Assembly: GCF_006503695.1 (NCBI RefSeq)
Contig: NZ_SBIK01000001.1
Location: 225,759 to 289,758 of the forward strand
Source: Tepidiphilus succinatimandens
Lineage (GTDB): Bacteria; Pseudomonadota; Gammaproteobacteria; Burkholderiales; Rhodocyclaceae
Direction of reading: 5' to 3'
DNA: 64,000 nucleotides
The position numbers were made by a program, and so were the translations under genes. Of this stretch, positions 53,132-60,991 are shown piece by piece. Under the pieces are notes generated by a model. That model was not told the origin of the DNA. It saw only the letters and a program-made list of their open reading frames with translations, and ran no database searches. Each line of letters begins with the position of its first letter. The stretch's first letter is position 1.

Positions 53132-53200
53132 GTTTTTCGCTCCTTTTTTGCCGCCCGCCAGCGACATCAACCCCTCTATAACTCAACGTCGAGGCCGCTT

Positions 53201-54142
53201 TCACGCCCCTTCCAGCTCGCGCCGCGCCGCCGCCACATGCGCCTCAGCCAACGTCTCGCCAGACGCCTGCGCCATCATCCGCGCAAGGCGCAGCGTCTTG
53301 GCCAGCGCCCTCAGCGCCCCAAACCCCGCCCGGCCCGCGATCTCGCGCACCTCGCGCCAGCTGCCAGATGCCCCATAAGCCGCAGCCACTGCCTCGATAT
53401 CCTCGCGGCTGGCCGCCGCGATCCGCAGCCGCTTGCCGATCCGGGAAAACAACCGATCCAGATACGCCGCCCGGCTGCCGCCCGTCATGCGCCCATACAC
53501 CAACTCATTGCCGATCAACGCCAGCCCGACTCCCGCCGCATCGTGGATCGAACGCAGCGCATCCAGCGCCGCCACCCCAAGATGCTGCGCCTCATCCACC
53601 ACGATCACCCCGCCAGTGCCGCGCACGCGCACCACCACCTCGCGGTGAATCCGCGCCGGCGACTGCGGCACATCCCGCAACCCGACGGCCATCGCCACCT
53701 CCTCAAGCGCCGCCGTCACCCCGGCATGCCCCGGCGTCATCGTCGCCAGCCACACGCTAGGCCGCGTCGCCGCATAGCGCGTCGCCGCCAGCGTCTTGCC
53801 CACGCCTGCCGCGCCGTAGATCACCGCCACATCGGCAGCCATCTGCGCATATGCCAGCGCCGCCTCGATGCGCTTGGCCGTTGCCGTCTCCACGAACCCC
53901 ACATCCTGCGGCAAGCTCGCCGCCGCCCGCTCGCGCCGCGCCGCCAGCCACGCCGCCAGCTTCTCCAAAAGCTGCGACGGGTCAGCCGGATACGCGCCCT
54001 TCAACACCTGCGACAAGCTCGTTGCCGAAACCCCCGCCTCACGCGCCACCTGCGCCTGCGTAAGCCCCGCCGCGATCAGCGAGCGCACCTCATCCAGCAC
54101 CGCAGCGCCGCTATCCACTACCTGCTCGATCACATCCGCCAT
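53201..54142 (-). CDS. Transposition ATPase (MuB-like)
   Basis: A 313-aa AAA ATPase. The N-terminal HTH (LTQAQVAREAGVSATSLSQVLKG) matches the lambda-repressor-like domain of MuB. Walker A is GAAGVGKT (110-117), Walker B VIVVDEAQ (179-186), with sensor-like LALIGNELVYGR. It selects and delivers target DNA and activates the transposase. It lies 28 bp after transposase A. Confidence 0.93.
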   Translation of the reverse strand: MADVIEQVVDSGAAVLDEVRSLIAAGLTQAQVAREAGVSATSLSQVLKGAYPADPSQLLEKLAAWLAARRERAAASLPQDVGFVETATAKRIEAALAYAQMAADVAVIYGAAGVGKTLAATRYAATRPSVWLATMTPGHAGVTAALEEVAMAVGLRDVPQSPARIHREVVVRVRGTGGVIVVDEAQHLGVAALDALRSIHDAAGVGLALIGNELVYGRMTGGSRAAYLDRLFSRIGKRLRIAAASREDIEAVAAAYGASGSWREVREIAGRAGFGALRALAKTLRLARMMAQASGETLAEAHVAAARRELEGA

Positions 54143-54170
54143 GGATCCACTCCCTCTACATTGATTGCCC

Positions 54171-56396
54171 CTACTGCCCCACCGCGCGGGACAGTCCCAA
54201 AACCGCCGCCTCTGCCAAGCGCGAATAACGCTCCGCATCAGCACTGGAAACCGCGCACGCCGGCTGCGCCGCCTGCACGATCTGCACCACCGCGGGCTGC
54301 GGCGGTGCCGATGGAGACACCTCGGGCAAACGCGCCTCGATCTCGCCCATCCTCCGGATCGCATCCAGCTGCTGGCGCGCCGCGCGCTTCGCCTGCGCCT
54401 TCATCCGCGCATGAGCCACTGCCGCCGCCTGGTCATCAAAGCGCGCTAGCATCGGCTGCGCATCCGCAATGTGCACACCATCGAGCCGATCCACCCGAAC
54501 CGGCAAATCCAGCCGATCCGGGTCGAACCGCACGATCACCTTTTTGCCCGCAAACGCCATCAACTCCGGCGACCCATAACGGTTCCCCAAAAGCTCAACC
54601 GACCCGTCCGCGCGCACCGTCACGCCCTCAGCTGCCAGCAGCAACACCGCCCGCTGGCTCGGCGCAAGCTTTCTCACCACCTGACCGGCATACAATCGCG
54701 CAAACGCCGCATCGAACGACTCACCCTTTGCCGTCTCCGTCCGCCGCCCGCCTCTCGCGTTATGCCGCGCGATCCCCTCAGCCACGATCTTCTCGAACGC
54801 ATCCCAATCCATCGCCTTCGACCCATAGTTCTCCGGCTTCGCATCAGGCTTGTTCCCCGTGTAGGCCCCCGCGCAGCGCGGGTCCTTGGCGATCTCCTCG
54901 CACAAATCGCGGAACGCCCGCTCGATCGGCTTCGCCTGCCCGTGAAACGGCGTAGCCCAATGCACCTCGACGCCCAGCATCGGCAACACCCCAAGCGGCT
55001 CATCCTCTCGCACCTTGAACCGAAAGCGCCACGGCACGCCGCCCGTCATCACCTTCGCCCCAAACTCGCGCCCGTTATCCATCAACGCGTGCTGCGGCAC
55101 CCCGTAGGCCTCAACCAGATCAGCAAAACACAGCTGCACCGACAACGCATTGAGCGTCGGCGACAACCGCCACGCCAAAATCTTGCGGCTCGCCACATCC
55201 TGCCAAGCAATCAAATGCGGCCGTCCAACCCCGCCCCCAAAACGCTCGGGGAGCCGCACGAACACATCGAACCGATGCCCGTCCGCATTCACCCACTCCA
55301 GCGCCCCGAGATGCGCCACCGAACGCTTCAGCGCAGGCAACCGCTCCTCGAGCGCCCGACGCCCCTCTCGCGCCAAGATGGCCACCGCCGACGGGATCGC
55401 CTTCAGGCGCCGCTCGAACGTCGCATAGCTCGGCACCTCCCATCCCATCGCCGGCGCCGCCGCGCACAAATCCCGATACACCCGCAGCGCCGAAGGCTTC
55501 TCTGGCCGCAAATACTGCGCCAGCGCCCAATCCCACGCCGGCCCGGAAAACCGCGCTTGGCGCCGCGCCTGCACCCCATAATCCGGCGCCAAGAGCGGAA
55601 CCCAATCCTCGACGGGCTGATCGAACACCCCGACTTTGCCATGGCGGCCATACCACCATCCCAGCACCGTCGCCGCCGACTCGCCCGCCGCGGCCGCCGC
55701 CTCCGTCAGCGCCCGCCGCACGGGAAGTCCCGCATCCATTGCCCGCTTCGCCTGCAACAAAATCTCGAACCGACGCCGCGCCTCTGCCTGCACCGACTCC
55801 GGCCGCTTCAAAAACGCATTCCACAAAGCATCCGTGCGTGAAAAAGGCCCCGCCGCCGGCGCTTGCGCGCCAGCGGCAGGCAAAGCCGGCATCGCACCGG
55901 CGGAGGAGGCCGGGTACTCAAAAGCGCCCCCGGCAGGCGCGTCGATCAGGGTGGGGGCAGCCGGAGTCGAACCGGCTCCACGGGGTAGCGGCCCGTTGCC
56001 AGCGTCCGCAGCTGCCGTCGCAGCGCATCCGATCTGGTACCCCTGCGGCATGGCGGCGCCGCCACCCGCAGCGAAGGTGTATCCCACACCGCCCCCACGG
56101 GTGAGTCCTCCCGCACCCGTGGCGGCGGGGCTAGCATCGACGGCAGAGGGAACGGCCGCCGGGAAGGACTCGCCGGTAGAGGCGGAGCGAATCGCCGACA
56201 CCGCCTGCTCGGCGACGTGGCGCTCCACGGCCGCCCGCACATCGGCAGGCAGCGCATCCAACGCATACACCCGCCGCCGCCCGCCTCGGCACGTCTGTTC
56301 GGTGTATGGCCAACCTTCGCGGGCGGCGCGACGCTCGGCGCTCCTCTTGGATATTGCTATCGCTTCTGCGATTCGCTCAATCGTCAGGTTTGTCAT
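54171..56396 (-). CDS. Transposase A (MuA-like DDE recombinase)
   Basis: A 741-aa transposase. An N-terminal HTH (about 1-55, IAEAIAISKRSAERRAAREGWPY) is followed by an Ala/Gly/Pro-rich linker (about 75-190). The integrase core has D372 (NADGHRFDVF), D440 (DNGREFGAK) and E492 (PIERAFRDL), then a Mu-transposase C-terminal beta domain (GSVELLGNRYGSPELMAFAGKKV). It performs strand transfer at the TG/CA ends, giving the 5-bp duplication. The long linker is unusual. Confidence 0.95.
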   Translation of the reverse strand: MTNLTIERIAEAIAISKRSAERRAAREGWPYTEQTCRGGRRRVYALDALPADVRAAVERHVAEQAVSAIRSASTGESFPAAVPSAVDASPAATGAGGLTRGGGVGYTFAAGGGAAMPQGYQIGCAATAAADAGNGPLPRGAGSTPAAPTLIDAPAGGAFEYPASSAGAMPALPAAGAQAPAAGPFSRTDALWNAFLKRPESVQAEARRRFEILLQAKRAMDAGLPVRRALTEAAAAAGESAATVLGWWYGRHGKVGVFDQPVEDWVPLLAPDYGVQARRQARFSGPAWDWALAQYLRPEKPSALRVYRDLCAAAPAMGWEVPSYATFERRLKAIPSAVAILAREGRRALEERLPALKRSVAHLGALEWVNADGHRFDVFVRLPERFGGGVGRPHLIAWQDVASRKILAWRLSPTLNALSVQLCFADLVEAYGVPQHALMDNGREFGAKVMTGGVPWRFRFKVREDEPLGVLPMLGVEVHWATPFHGQAKPIERAFRDLCEEIAKDPRCAGAYTGNKPDAKPENYGSKAMDWDAFEKIVAEGIARHNARGGRRTETAKGESFDAAFARLYAGQVVRKLAPSQRAVLLLAAEGVTVRADGSVELLGNRYGSPELMAFAGKKVIVRFDPDRLDLPVRVDRLDGVHIADAQPMLARFDDQAAAVAHARMKAQAKRAARQQLDAIRRMGEIEARLPEVSPSAPPQPAVVQIVQAAQPACAVSSADAERYSRLAEAAVLGLSRAVGQ

Positions 56397-56593
56397 TCGA
56401 CAACCCCATCCTTGAGTCCGAGCAGCACGGCGACCTTGTGCGTCTGCCCGCGCCGACCTTTCAGGCGTCCCCTTAGCACCTCATAGACGATCCGATCGGA
56501 AAAGCCATGTTCACGGGCCCAATCGCGTACTGACTTGCCGCGCCGATCAAACTCACGGCGAACATCATCGATAGACTTTGTCGGTTGACTCAT
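56393..56593 (-). CDS. ner: Ner-like DNA-binding protein (BcepMu gp16 type)
   Basis: A 66-aa protein (IDDVRREFDRRGKSVRDWAREHGFSDRIVYEVLRGRLKGRRGQTHKVAVLLGLK) with an HTH, matching small Cro/Ner-type proteins of BcepMu-like phages. It is the first gene of the early transcript and likely damps early and repressor transcription. ATG at 56593; the end overlaps transposase A by ATGA. Confidence 0.85.
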   Translation of the reverse strand: MSQPTKSIDDVRREFDRRGKSVRDWAREHGFSDRIVYEVLRGRLKGRRGQTHKVAVLLGLKDGVVE

Positions 56594-56606
56594 GTTTGAT
56601 GTAACC

Positions 56607-56653
56607 TTGTCGAACACAGTGCAATAATATTCGACAATAGACAAACATGTCAA
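56607..56653 (-). promoter_or_regulatory. Early promoter with overlapping inverted repeat
   Basis: On the minus strand TTGACA (56648-56653) and TATTAT (56624-56629) are 18 bp apart, directing ner-A-B transcription. An inverted repeat TTGTCGAA (56607-56614) / TTCGACAA (56630-56637) covers the -10 box and likely start site, fitting an operator for Ner or the repressor. Confidence 0.7.
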
Positions 56654-56675
56654 CCGTCAATCGACTAATTTTTTG

Positions 56676-56713
56676 TTCCCCACTTCCCCGCTTACAAGTG
56701 GGGAAGTGGGGAA
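56676..56713. repeat. 14-bp inverted repeat in the repressor-ner control region
   Basis: TTCCCCACTTCCCC (56676-56689) and GGGGAAGTGGGGAA (56700-56713) are perfect inverted copies around 10 bases. There is no T-run on either strand, so an operator is more likely than a terminator. Confidence 0.7.
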
Positions 56714-56744
56714 TTTCCCCGCTTTCGCGTTCCCCGCTTTCGTG

Positions 56745-56797
56745 TCGCACTTGTCGCGCTTTCGTGTCGTACTTGTCGCACTTGTCGCGCTTTCGTG
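56745..56797. repeat. Tandem operator-like repeats upstream of the repressor
   Basis: Two identical 22-bp copies of TCGCACTTGTCGCGCTTTCGTG start at 56745 and 56776, with a further ACTTG copy (TCGTACTTG) between them. The words CACTTGTCGC and GCTTTCG recur several times within 100 bp. This is the expected place for phage repressor operators. Confidence 0.7.
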
Positions 56798-56825
56798 CGT
56801 CGCACTTTTTCAAAGGAAGTACGAC

Positions 56826-57239
56826 ATGGATATAGGCGACAGGATCAAAGCATGGCGCCACGCGCTTGGCCTGACACAGGACGAGTTCGCAAAGCGAGCA
56901 GGGATTTCAAAAGCAACGCTTGTCGGCTATGAAGTGGGGCAGAGGAAACCAGGAGCTGACGCTTTAGCAGCCATCGCCAAGACCGGATGCAACATGACAT
57001 GGCTGCTTACTGGAGAAGGTGATATGCTGCCGAAAACCCGCGTCAGTGCTGAAGAAAACGCGAGCCAGTACGCTCGACGCTTGGAAAAAATCATCGCCCT
57101 CGTGGAGGGCATCGAGGACGAACAAGAGCGCGCCGCCTTCATCGACGAGCTATACGCCCGCGCCCGTCAGACGGCGGAACTAGCCGAACTCCGCAAGGCC
57201 GTCCGCGAACTCTCGGCGGCCATCAAAAAGATGGCCTGA
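56826..57239 (+). CDS. Prophage repressor (XRE-family HTH)
   Basis: A 137-aa protein starting MDIGDRIKAWRHALGLTQDEFAKRAGISKATLVGYEVGQRKPGADALAAIAKTG, an XRE helix-turn-helix, then WLLTGEGDML and a helical C-terminal oligomerisation region. The ATG at 56826 follows AAAGGAAG. It is divergent from ner, transposase A and B, so it is likely the lysogeny repressor. The C-terminus lacks a LexA-like peptidase, so induction is not by self-cleavage. Confidence 0.9.
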   Translation: MDIGDRIKAWRHALGLTQDEFAKRAGISKATLVGYEVGQRKPGADALAAIAKTGCNMTWLLTGEGDMLPKTRVSAEENASQYARRLEKIIALVEGIEDEQERAAFIDELYARARQTAELAELRKAVRELSAAIKKMA

Positions 57240-57295
57240 CCGCGTTCAAACGCCGCTTAAACCATTTTAAACGCCGCCAGCCCACTGCCTGAACA

Positions 57296-57440
57296 GTCGC
57301 AAACCAAATGATCAAAAATCTGAATTTTCGACTTATCCACAGGTGTGTAGCAAACTGGCTCCGCCCCAAAAACTGCACACAACCCTTTGAATCCACGCAA
57401 TTTCCCGCGCCCCCGCCCCTCACACTCATCTGTATCAAAC
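57296..57440. repeat. Prophage end repeats, early-gene end (three inverted copies)
   Basis: GTCGCAAAC (57296-57304), GTAGCAAAC (57347-57355) and GTATCAAAC (57432-57440) are inverted versions of the GTTTGCGAC/GTTTGCTAC core seen at the other prophage end. The 217 bp after the repressor hold no gene. Confidence 0.75.
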
Positions 57441-57456
57441 CAATTGATCACACACA

Positions 57457-57461
57457 CTGGC
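57457..57461. repeat. Right copy of prophage target-site duplication
   Basis: CTGGC, the partner of 26549-26553. Confidence 0.9.
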
Positions 57462-57885
57462 TTATGCGCCCAGTCGCGACTACGACGGACGATTCGGGCA
57501 TTTCGACTTCCGCAAGCACTTCTACGGCCGCATCGGCGACTTCGACAGCAAAGAGGAGTTCGAATGTGCCTGCCAATTGGACATGTGGGCACAGCAGGAC
57601 CGCATCAAGTTCTGGGTACGCAATCTCGTGCGCCGCGAAGGCTGCTCCTTTTTCCTGCAGAAAGCCGACGGACGCTTTTACCCGGATTTTCTGTGCCAGT
57701 TGCCCGGTTCAGAAGATAAACCGGGCCCTGTGCTGGCCGTCGAATACAAAGGCGCCGACCGTTGGAGCGGAGCCGAAGATGACCGCCTGATTGGCGGCCT
57801 GTGGGCCAGTCTGTCGCAAGGCCGCTGCCGCTTTGTGATGGTCACAGATAAGCGCTGGGATTGGATCGAGGAAAAACTGGGGTGA
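57457..57885 (+). pseudogene. res: Type III restriction subunit Res, 3' part with nuclease domain
   Basis: Continues the res reading frame after the prophage: LAYAPSRDYDGRFGHFDFRKHFYGRIGDF. A PD-(D/E)xK nuclease region follows, with FYPDFLCQL and VLAVEYKGAD, ending VTDKRWDWIEEKLG. No start or ribosome site of its own is required by the family. A short internal ATG frame from 57577 exists but would lack most of the domain. Restriction should be off while the prophage is present. Confidence 0.93.
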
Positions 57886-57933
57886 CGAAACTGAGTATGA
57901 GCGTGAAAAAAGACACTCGCAGCAGCCGTTCGG

Positions 57934-58260
57934 GTGGAATCGAGGATTGATCCCAACACACCTGAATCCCTAAACCTGGGACGCATCGACCCTGAGCGGG
58001 TGGATGCCACGACGAAGGCCGAGATCGCCTGGCAAGTCGCCGCCAATTATGCATATGACATGAAAAGCACCGCACGTTTTGTACGTCACATCCGTCTGCG
58101 TTTGGGGCTGAGTCAGGCGGAATTCGCCGAGCGAATCAATGTTCCCCTCGAGGCCACCCGTAACTGGAAACAAGGTAAGCGCCGCCCCACGAGGGCCGCC
58201 AAAGCGCTACTCAAAATATTGGACAAAGCACCGGAGGCGGCCTTGGTCGCATTGCACTGA
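57934..58260 (+). CDS. HTH (XRE-type) antitoxin-like regulator, orphan
   Basis: A 108-aa protein, GTG start, ending with a helix-turn-helix (FVRHIRLRLGLSQAEFAERINVPLEATRNWKQGKRRPTRAAKALLKILDKAPEAALVAL), typical of HigA/NadS-like antitoxins encoded after a toxin gene. No toxin gene is seen upstream. An ATG at 57897 starts a short frame MSVKKDTRSSRSG that stops after 17 codons, so the real N-terminus may have been lost by a frameshift. Confidence 0.75.
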   Translation: MESRIDPNTPESLNLGRIDPERVDATTKAEIAWQVAANYAYDMKSTARFVRHIRLRLGLSQAEFAERINVPLEATRNWKQGKRRPTRAAKALLKILDKAPEAALVALH

Positions 58261-58295
58261 ACAACGGCCGCACACACAAACCCAAAGGGACACCT

Positions 58296-59450
58296 TTATT
58301 TCAGCCGGATGGCCGGCATCATGGCCGCCAGCGCGACGCGCTCACGGGTGCATTTGTCCTGCAAAACGAAACCCGTTGGCTCACCGCTCGCATGGTCCAG
58401 ATACAAGGCCCGCAAACCGTCCTCCGCGATCTGAATATCCCAGTGACCAAGCCGCCCGGCGGGAGGAGGCGAGACAACGGTCGGACAGGCCGGTGTCTTG
58501 AGTACGATAGGCATCGCCGGGTATATCACCGGCTCGGGCCGACCGCACAGCGTAGTAGCCAGTTTCATGGCGCCCTTCATGATTGGCATAACATAAGGAA
58601 GAAAAATTCCATCTAGTTCGACACAGTCACCTAGTGCGTAGATATGAGGGTCGGAGGTGCGCAAGAAAGGGTCGGTGACGATGCCCACGCCAGTCGCCAC
58701 GGTAGCCGTCCTAGCCAGAGCGAGATTCGGCCGCACGCCGATTGCAGAAATCACCAGATCATAGGGTCGCCACCTGGCCTGGCTGTCCACGACGATTTGG
58801 CGTTCGCCGTCCCGGCAGATGGATTCCAGCCGTGTCTCAAGATGAAAGCCGACACCGATTGCCTCTAGCCGGTTGCGTAAGCGCTTAGCAGCAACGGGAG
58901 GAAGCAGTCGTCCCATCGGGTTTTCGAGCTGGTCGTACACATCGACGTCAAAACCACCGAGACGGAGGTCGTTGGCAAACTCGCAACCAATCAGGCCGGC
59001 CCCGATGATAGCAACGCTACGCTTGCCCTGCAGTCCCGTGCGCAGCCGCGCGTAGTCAGCCAGACTGTTGATGGATAAGACATCCTTAACGCCCTCACCG
59101 ACCAGCGATAGGGGAATCTGCGACGCACCGACAGCAAGCACGAGTTGATCGTAAGCAAGTACTCCATGCGAACCTTTGATCGTTCGCTGCCTGGCATTGA
59201 TCTCGGTAACGACAGTATTGGCCATGACGCGGATGTCCAGATCGCTTGCCAGCCGCCCGGCAGTCATCAGCACCATCTCCTCGGGCCGCTTGTTGGCGGC
59301 AAAAGCGTTAGACAGGCCGGGCTTGGAGTAGAAGGCGCCATCGTCAGCCGTGACGACGGTGATCTCCCGTTCCTTGTCGATCTTGCGCAATTCGCGAACC
59401 AGCGTGATTCCGGCCAGGCCGCTACCAATGATCAGAGTGTGATAGTTCAT
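58296..59450 (-). CDS. FAD-dependent NAD(P)H oxidoreductase (rubredoxin reductase-like)
   Basis: A 384-aa flavoprotein with an N-terminal FAD motif (LIIGSGLAGITLVRELR), NAD motif (SVAIIGAGLIGCEFANDLRLGG) and second FAD motif (DPHIYALGDCVEL). This matches NorW/rubredoxin-NAD reductases. No rubredoxin gene lies near. It is the last gene of the cyanate cluster and might reduce the AhpD- or OsmC-like proteins; this is inference. Confidence 0.88.
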   Translation of the reverse strand: MNYHTLIIGSGLAGITLVRELRKIDKEREITVVTADDGAFYSKPGLSNAFAANKRPEEMVLMTAGRLASDLDIRVMANTVVTEINARQRTIKGSHGVLAYDQLVLAVGASQIPLSLVGEGVKDVLSINSLADYARLRTGLQGKRSVAIIGAGLIGCEFANDLRLGGFDVDVYDQLENPMGRLLPPVAAKRLRNRLEAIGVGFHLETRLESICRDGERQIVVDSQARWRPYDLVISAIGVRPNLALARTATVATGVGIVTDPFLRTSDPHIYALGDCVELDGIFLPYVMPIMKGAMKLATTLCGRPEPVIYPAMPIVLKTPACPTVVSPPPAGRLGHWDIQIAEDGLRALYLDHASGEPTGFVLQDKCTRERVALAAMMPAIRLK

Positions 59451-59515
59451 CTCAGGCTTTCAGTGAAAGCCAAGCTACCGGCAGGGTAGCCGCCGGCACC
59501 TGGCGAATCGGGCGA

Positions 59516-59860
59516 TCAGTCGCCCGCGAACTCTTCGTAGGCGCGCACAGCTTCGGCGGCGTACATTAGCGTCGGTCCACCGCCCATGTACACGCAGATA
59601 GCCAGTGTTTCCATCAACTGCTCACGCGTCACGCCAAGTTTAATCAGGGTCTTGACGTGAAAACCAATGCAGGCATCGCAGCGTGAGGAAACACCGATGG
59701 CCAGCGCTGTCAGTTCCTTGTGCAAGGAGGACAATGCGCCATCGGCCAAAGCGGCTTGCGACATTTGACCGAAACCCTTCATCGTCTCGGGAATGGCGCT
59801 GCGCAATTTGCCCAGCGCCTTTGAGACGTCCCCGGTGATGACTGAAAACGATTTGCTCAT
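59516..59860 (-). CDS. AhpD-like carboxymuconolactone decarboxylase-family protein
   Basis: A 114-aa AhpD-fold protein with the redox pair C-D-A-C in VSSRCDACIGFHVKTLIKLGVTREQL and the following helix ICVYMGGGPTLMYAAEAVRAYEEF. Members act as peroxidase partners or thiol reductants. It starts one base after the OsmC-like gene ends. Confidence 0.92.
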   Translation of the reverse strand: MSKSFSVITGDVSKALGKLRSAIPETMKGFGQMSQAALADGALSSLHKELTALAIGVSSRCDACIGFHVKTLIKLGVTREQLMETLAICVYMGGGPTLMYAAEAVRAYEEFAGD

Positions 59861-59861
59861 C

Positions 59862-60407
59862 TCAGACCTCGGACACCCTAGCTATGGCAAAAGGGATCGG
59901 ATTGCGCAGGGTGTTTGCAACCGGCGAGTAGTAGCTAGCTTTCTGCACGATGTCGTCGAGCTCTTCCTGGCTGGCATCTCCCTCAACAATAACCTTGACG
60001 CGGATTTCCTGGAAACCCATCTCCTCTGGCTTGCGTTCGGCACCACCGGCTCCCCAGGCGGCGGTATTGCCGATATCGGCTTCCATGAAAATCTCTAGAC
60101 GGGAAAGCTTGATCTGTCGATATGTGGCGATGGCAGTGATGCCGACGCCGAGGCAGCCGCCGAGAGCGGAGAGGACAATCTCGCCGGGCGCCGGGGCAGT
60201 GTTCTCGCCAAACAGGTGTAAGGGCTCATCAACGACCACTGGATTGTGGATACCGGTGAAACTCCAGGAACGGAACTGCCCTTGCATGACAGTATGGACC
60301 TTGTTAGTGACGCGGTACTCAGGGTTCTCCCTACCTCTAGCGGCAAATTTCAGTAAACCGTCTCGATCGATTGGACGGAGGTAGGTTTTTGTGGTTTCTG
60401 CAGACAT
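59862..60407 (-). CDS. OsmC-family protein
   Basis: A 181-aa OsmC/Ohr-fold protein. One active-site cysteine is present (LSALGGCLGVGITAIA), but the second is replaced: SYYSPVANTLRNP has Ser-Pro where peroxidatic homologues carry Cys. It may therefore rely on a partner thiol or have another role. It lies in the cyanate operon after cynS and overlaps no gene. Confidence 0.88.
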   Translation of the reverse strand: MSAETTKTYLRPIDRDGLLKFAARGRENPEYRVTNKVHTVMQGQFRSWSFTGIHNPVVVDEPLHLFGENTAPAPGEIVLSALGGCLGVGITAIATYRQIKLSRLEIFMEADIGNTAAWGAGGAERKPEEMGFQEIRVKVIVEGDASQEELDDIVQKASYYSPVANTLRNPIPFAIARVSEV

Positions 60408-60441
60408 GATGTTCTCCGTTGGGGAAGTTAAAAACGCGAAA

Positions 60442-60510
60442 TTCAGGCATGAGCTCCCCTGTCAAACGCACAGGCCTGAAACGGGGTGACTTTTGTAGAA
60501 AAACCACCCC
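60442..60510. repeat. Stem-loops between cynS and the OsmC-like gene
   Basis: Two dyads lie in the 118-bp gap. TTCAGGC (60442-60448) pairs with GCCTGAA (60474-60480), with an inner CCTGT/ACAGG stem. GGGGTG (60483-60488) pairs with CACCCC (60505-60510). They could attenuate transcription or protect the cynS mRNA end. Confidence 0.5.
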
Positions 60511-60525
60511 AAAATAGGATACAGA

Positions 60526-60969
60526 TCAGTAGGTCTTGTACGGCAGGAACTTGCCCGACATGGTGATGTTGACGCGATCACCCAGAGGGTTTGGCTCGCG
60601 TTGCAGATCCATCTTGAAATCGATGGCGGACATAATACCGTCGCCAAATTCCTCGTGAATCAGTTCCTTTAAGGTCGTGCCGTAGACGCTGATCAGCTCG
60701 TAGAATCGGTATATCAGCGGATCGGTAGGTACAGCCGTCGGTAGCGACCCTTTATAAGGAACGACCTGAAGCAGCTTGACCGCCTCTTCAGGCAAATTAA
60801 AGGTATCGCCGAGAATTTTGGCCTGCTCGGCAGTAAATGTCATTTGGCCAAGGCAGCCAGCGGTGACCCACTCCTTGGACAAGCCGATTTTGTCGGCGAT
60901 ATCTGCCCATTTCAGACCCTTGTTTACCTTGGCTGCAATGATCATTTCAGTGACGTCGTTGCGATTCAT
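60526..60969 (-). CDS. cynS: Cyanate hydratase (cyanase)
   Basis: A 147-aa cyanase converting cyanate and bicarbonate to ammonia and CO2 (via carbamate). The catalytic residues are R88, E91 and S114 (LIYRFYELISVYG, DGIMSAIDF), equivalent to R96, E99 and S122 of Escherichia coli. The N-terminal POU-like helical domain (LKWADIADKIGLSKEWVTAGCLGQM) drives decamer formation. It lies 22 bp after the transporter ATPase gene. Confidence 0.98.
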   Translation of the reverse strand: MNRNDVTEMIIAAKVNKGLKWADIADKIGLSKEWVTAGCLGQMTFTAEQAKILGDTFNLPEEAVKLLQVVPYKGSLPTAVPTDPLIYRFYELISVYGTTLKELIHEEFGDGIMSAIDFKMDLQREPNPLGDRVNITMSGKFLPYKTY

Positions 60970-60991
60970 GATGTTTTCTCCTGGGTAAATA

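Larger units (their letters stand above)
26554..57456. mobile_element. Mu-like (BcepMu-type) transposable prophage, 30.9 kb, with DGR
   Basis: Element from TGTAAGC to ACACACA bounded by a 5-bp duplication in res. It carries Mu-type genes (DDE transposase, ATPase B, ner, repressor, gemA), a P2-type contractile tail (FI, FII, E, T, U, X, D, W, V, J, I), head genes, lysis genes and a diversity-generating retroelement. The early end is at 57.4 kb and the baseplate end at 26.6 kb. All expected modules look intact, so the prophage may be functional. No obvious pinholin gene was identified with certainty. Confidence 0.95.

Noticed and set aside
52508-54955. Plus-strand 815-codon frame across the transposition genes
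   Set aside because: Antisense of the B ATPase and transposase A, Arg/His/Pro-rich, no domain.
55953-56030. A tRNA gene on the minus strand
   Set aside because: Only a T-arm and 3' acceptor-like part can be formed. No matching 5' acceptor, D-arm or anticodon arm at the right distance was found, and the region is in frame within the transposase.
56676-56713. Rho-independent terminator between ner and repressor
   Set aside because: The 14-bp stem has no U-run downstream on either strand, and it lies upstream of both divergent genes. An operator is more likely.
57577-57885. Independent 102-aa nuclease gene
   Set aside because: It is the 3' part of res separated by the prophage; the upstream sequence continues the res frame back to the duplication.
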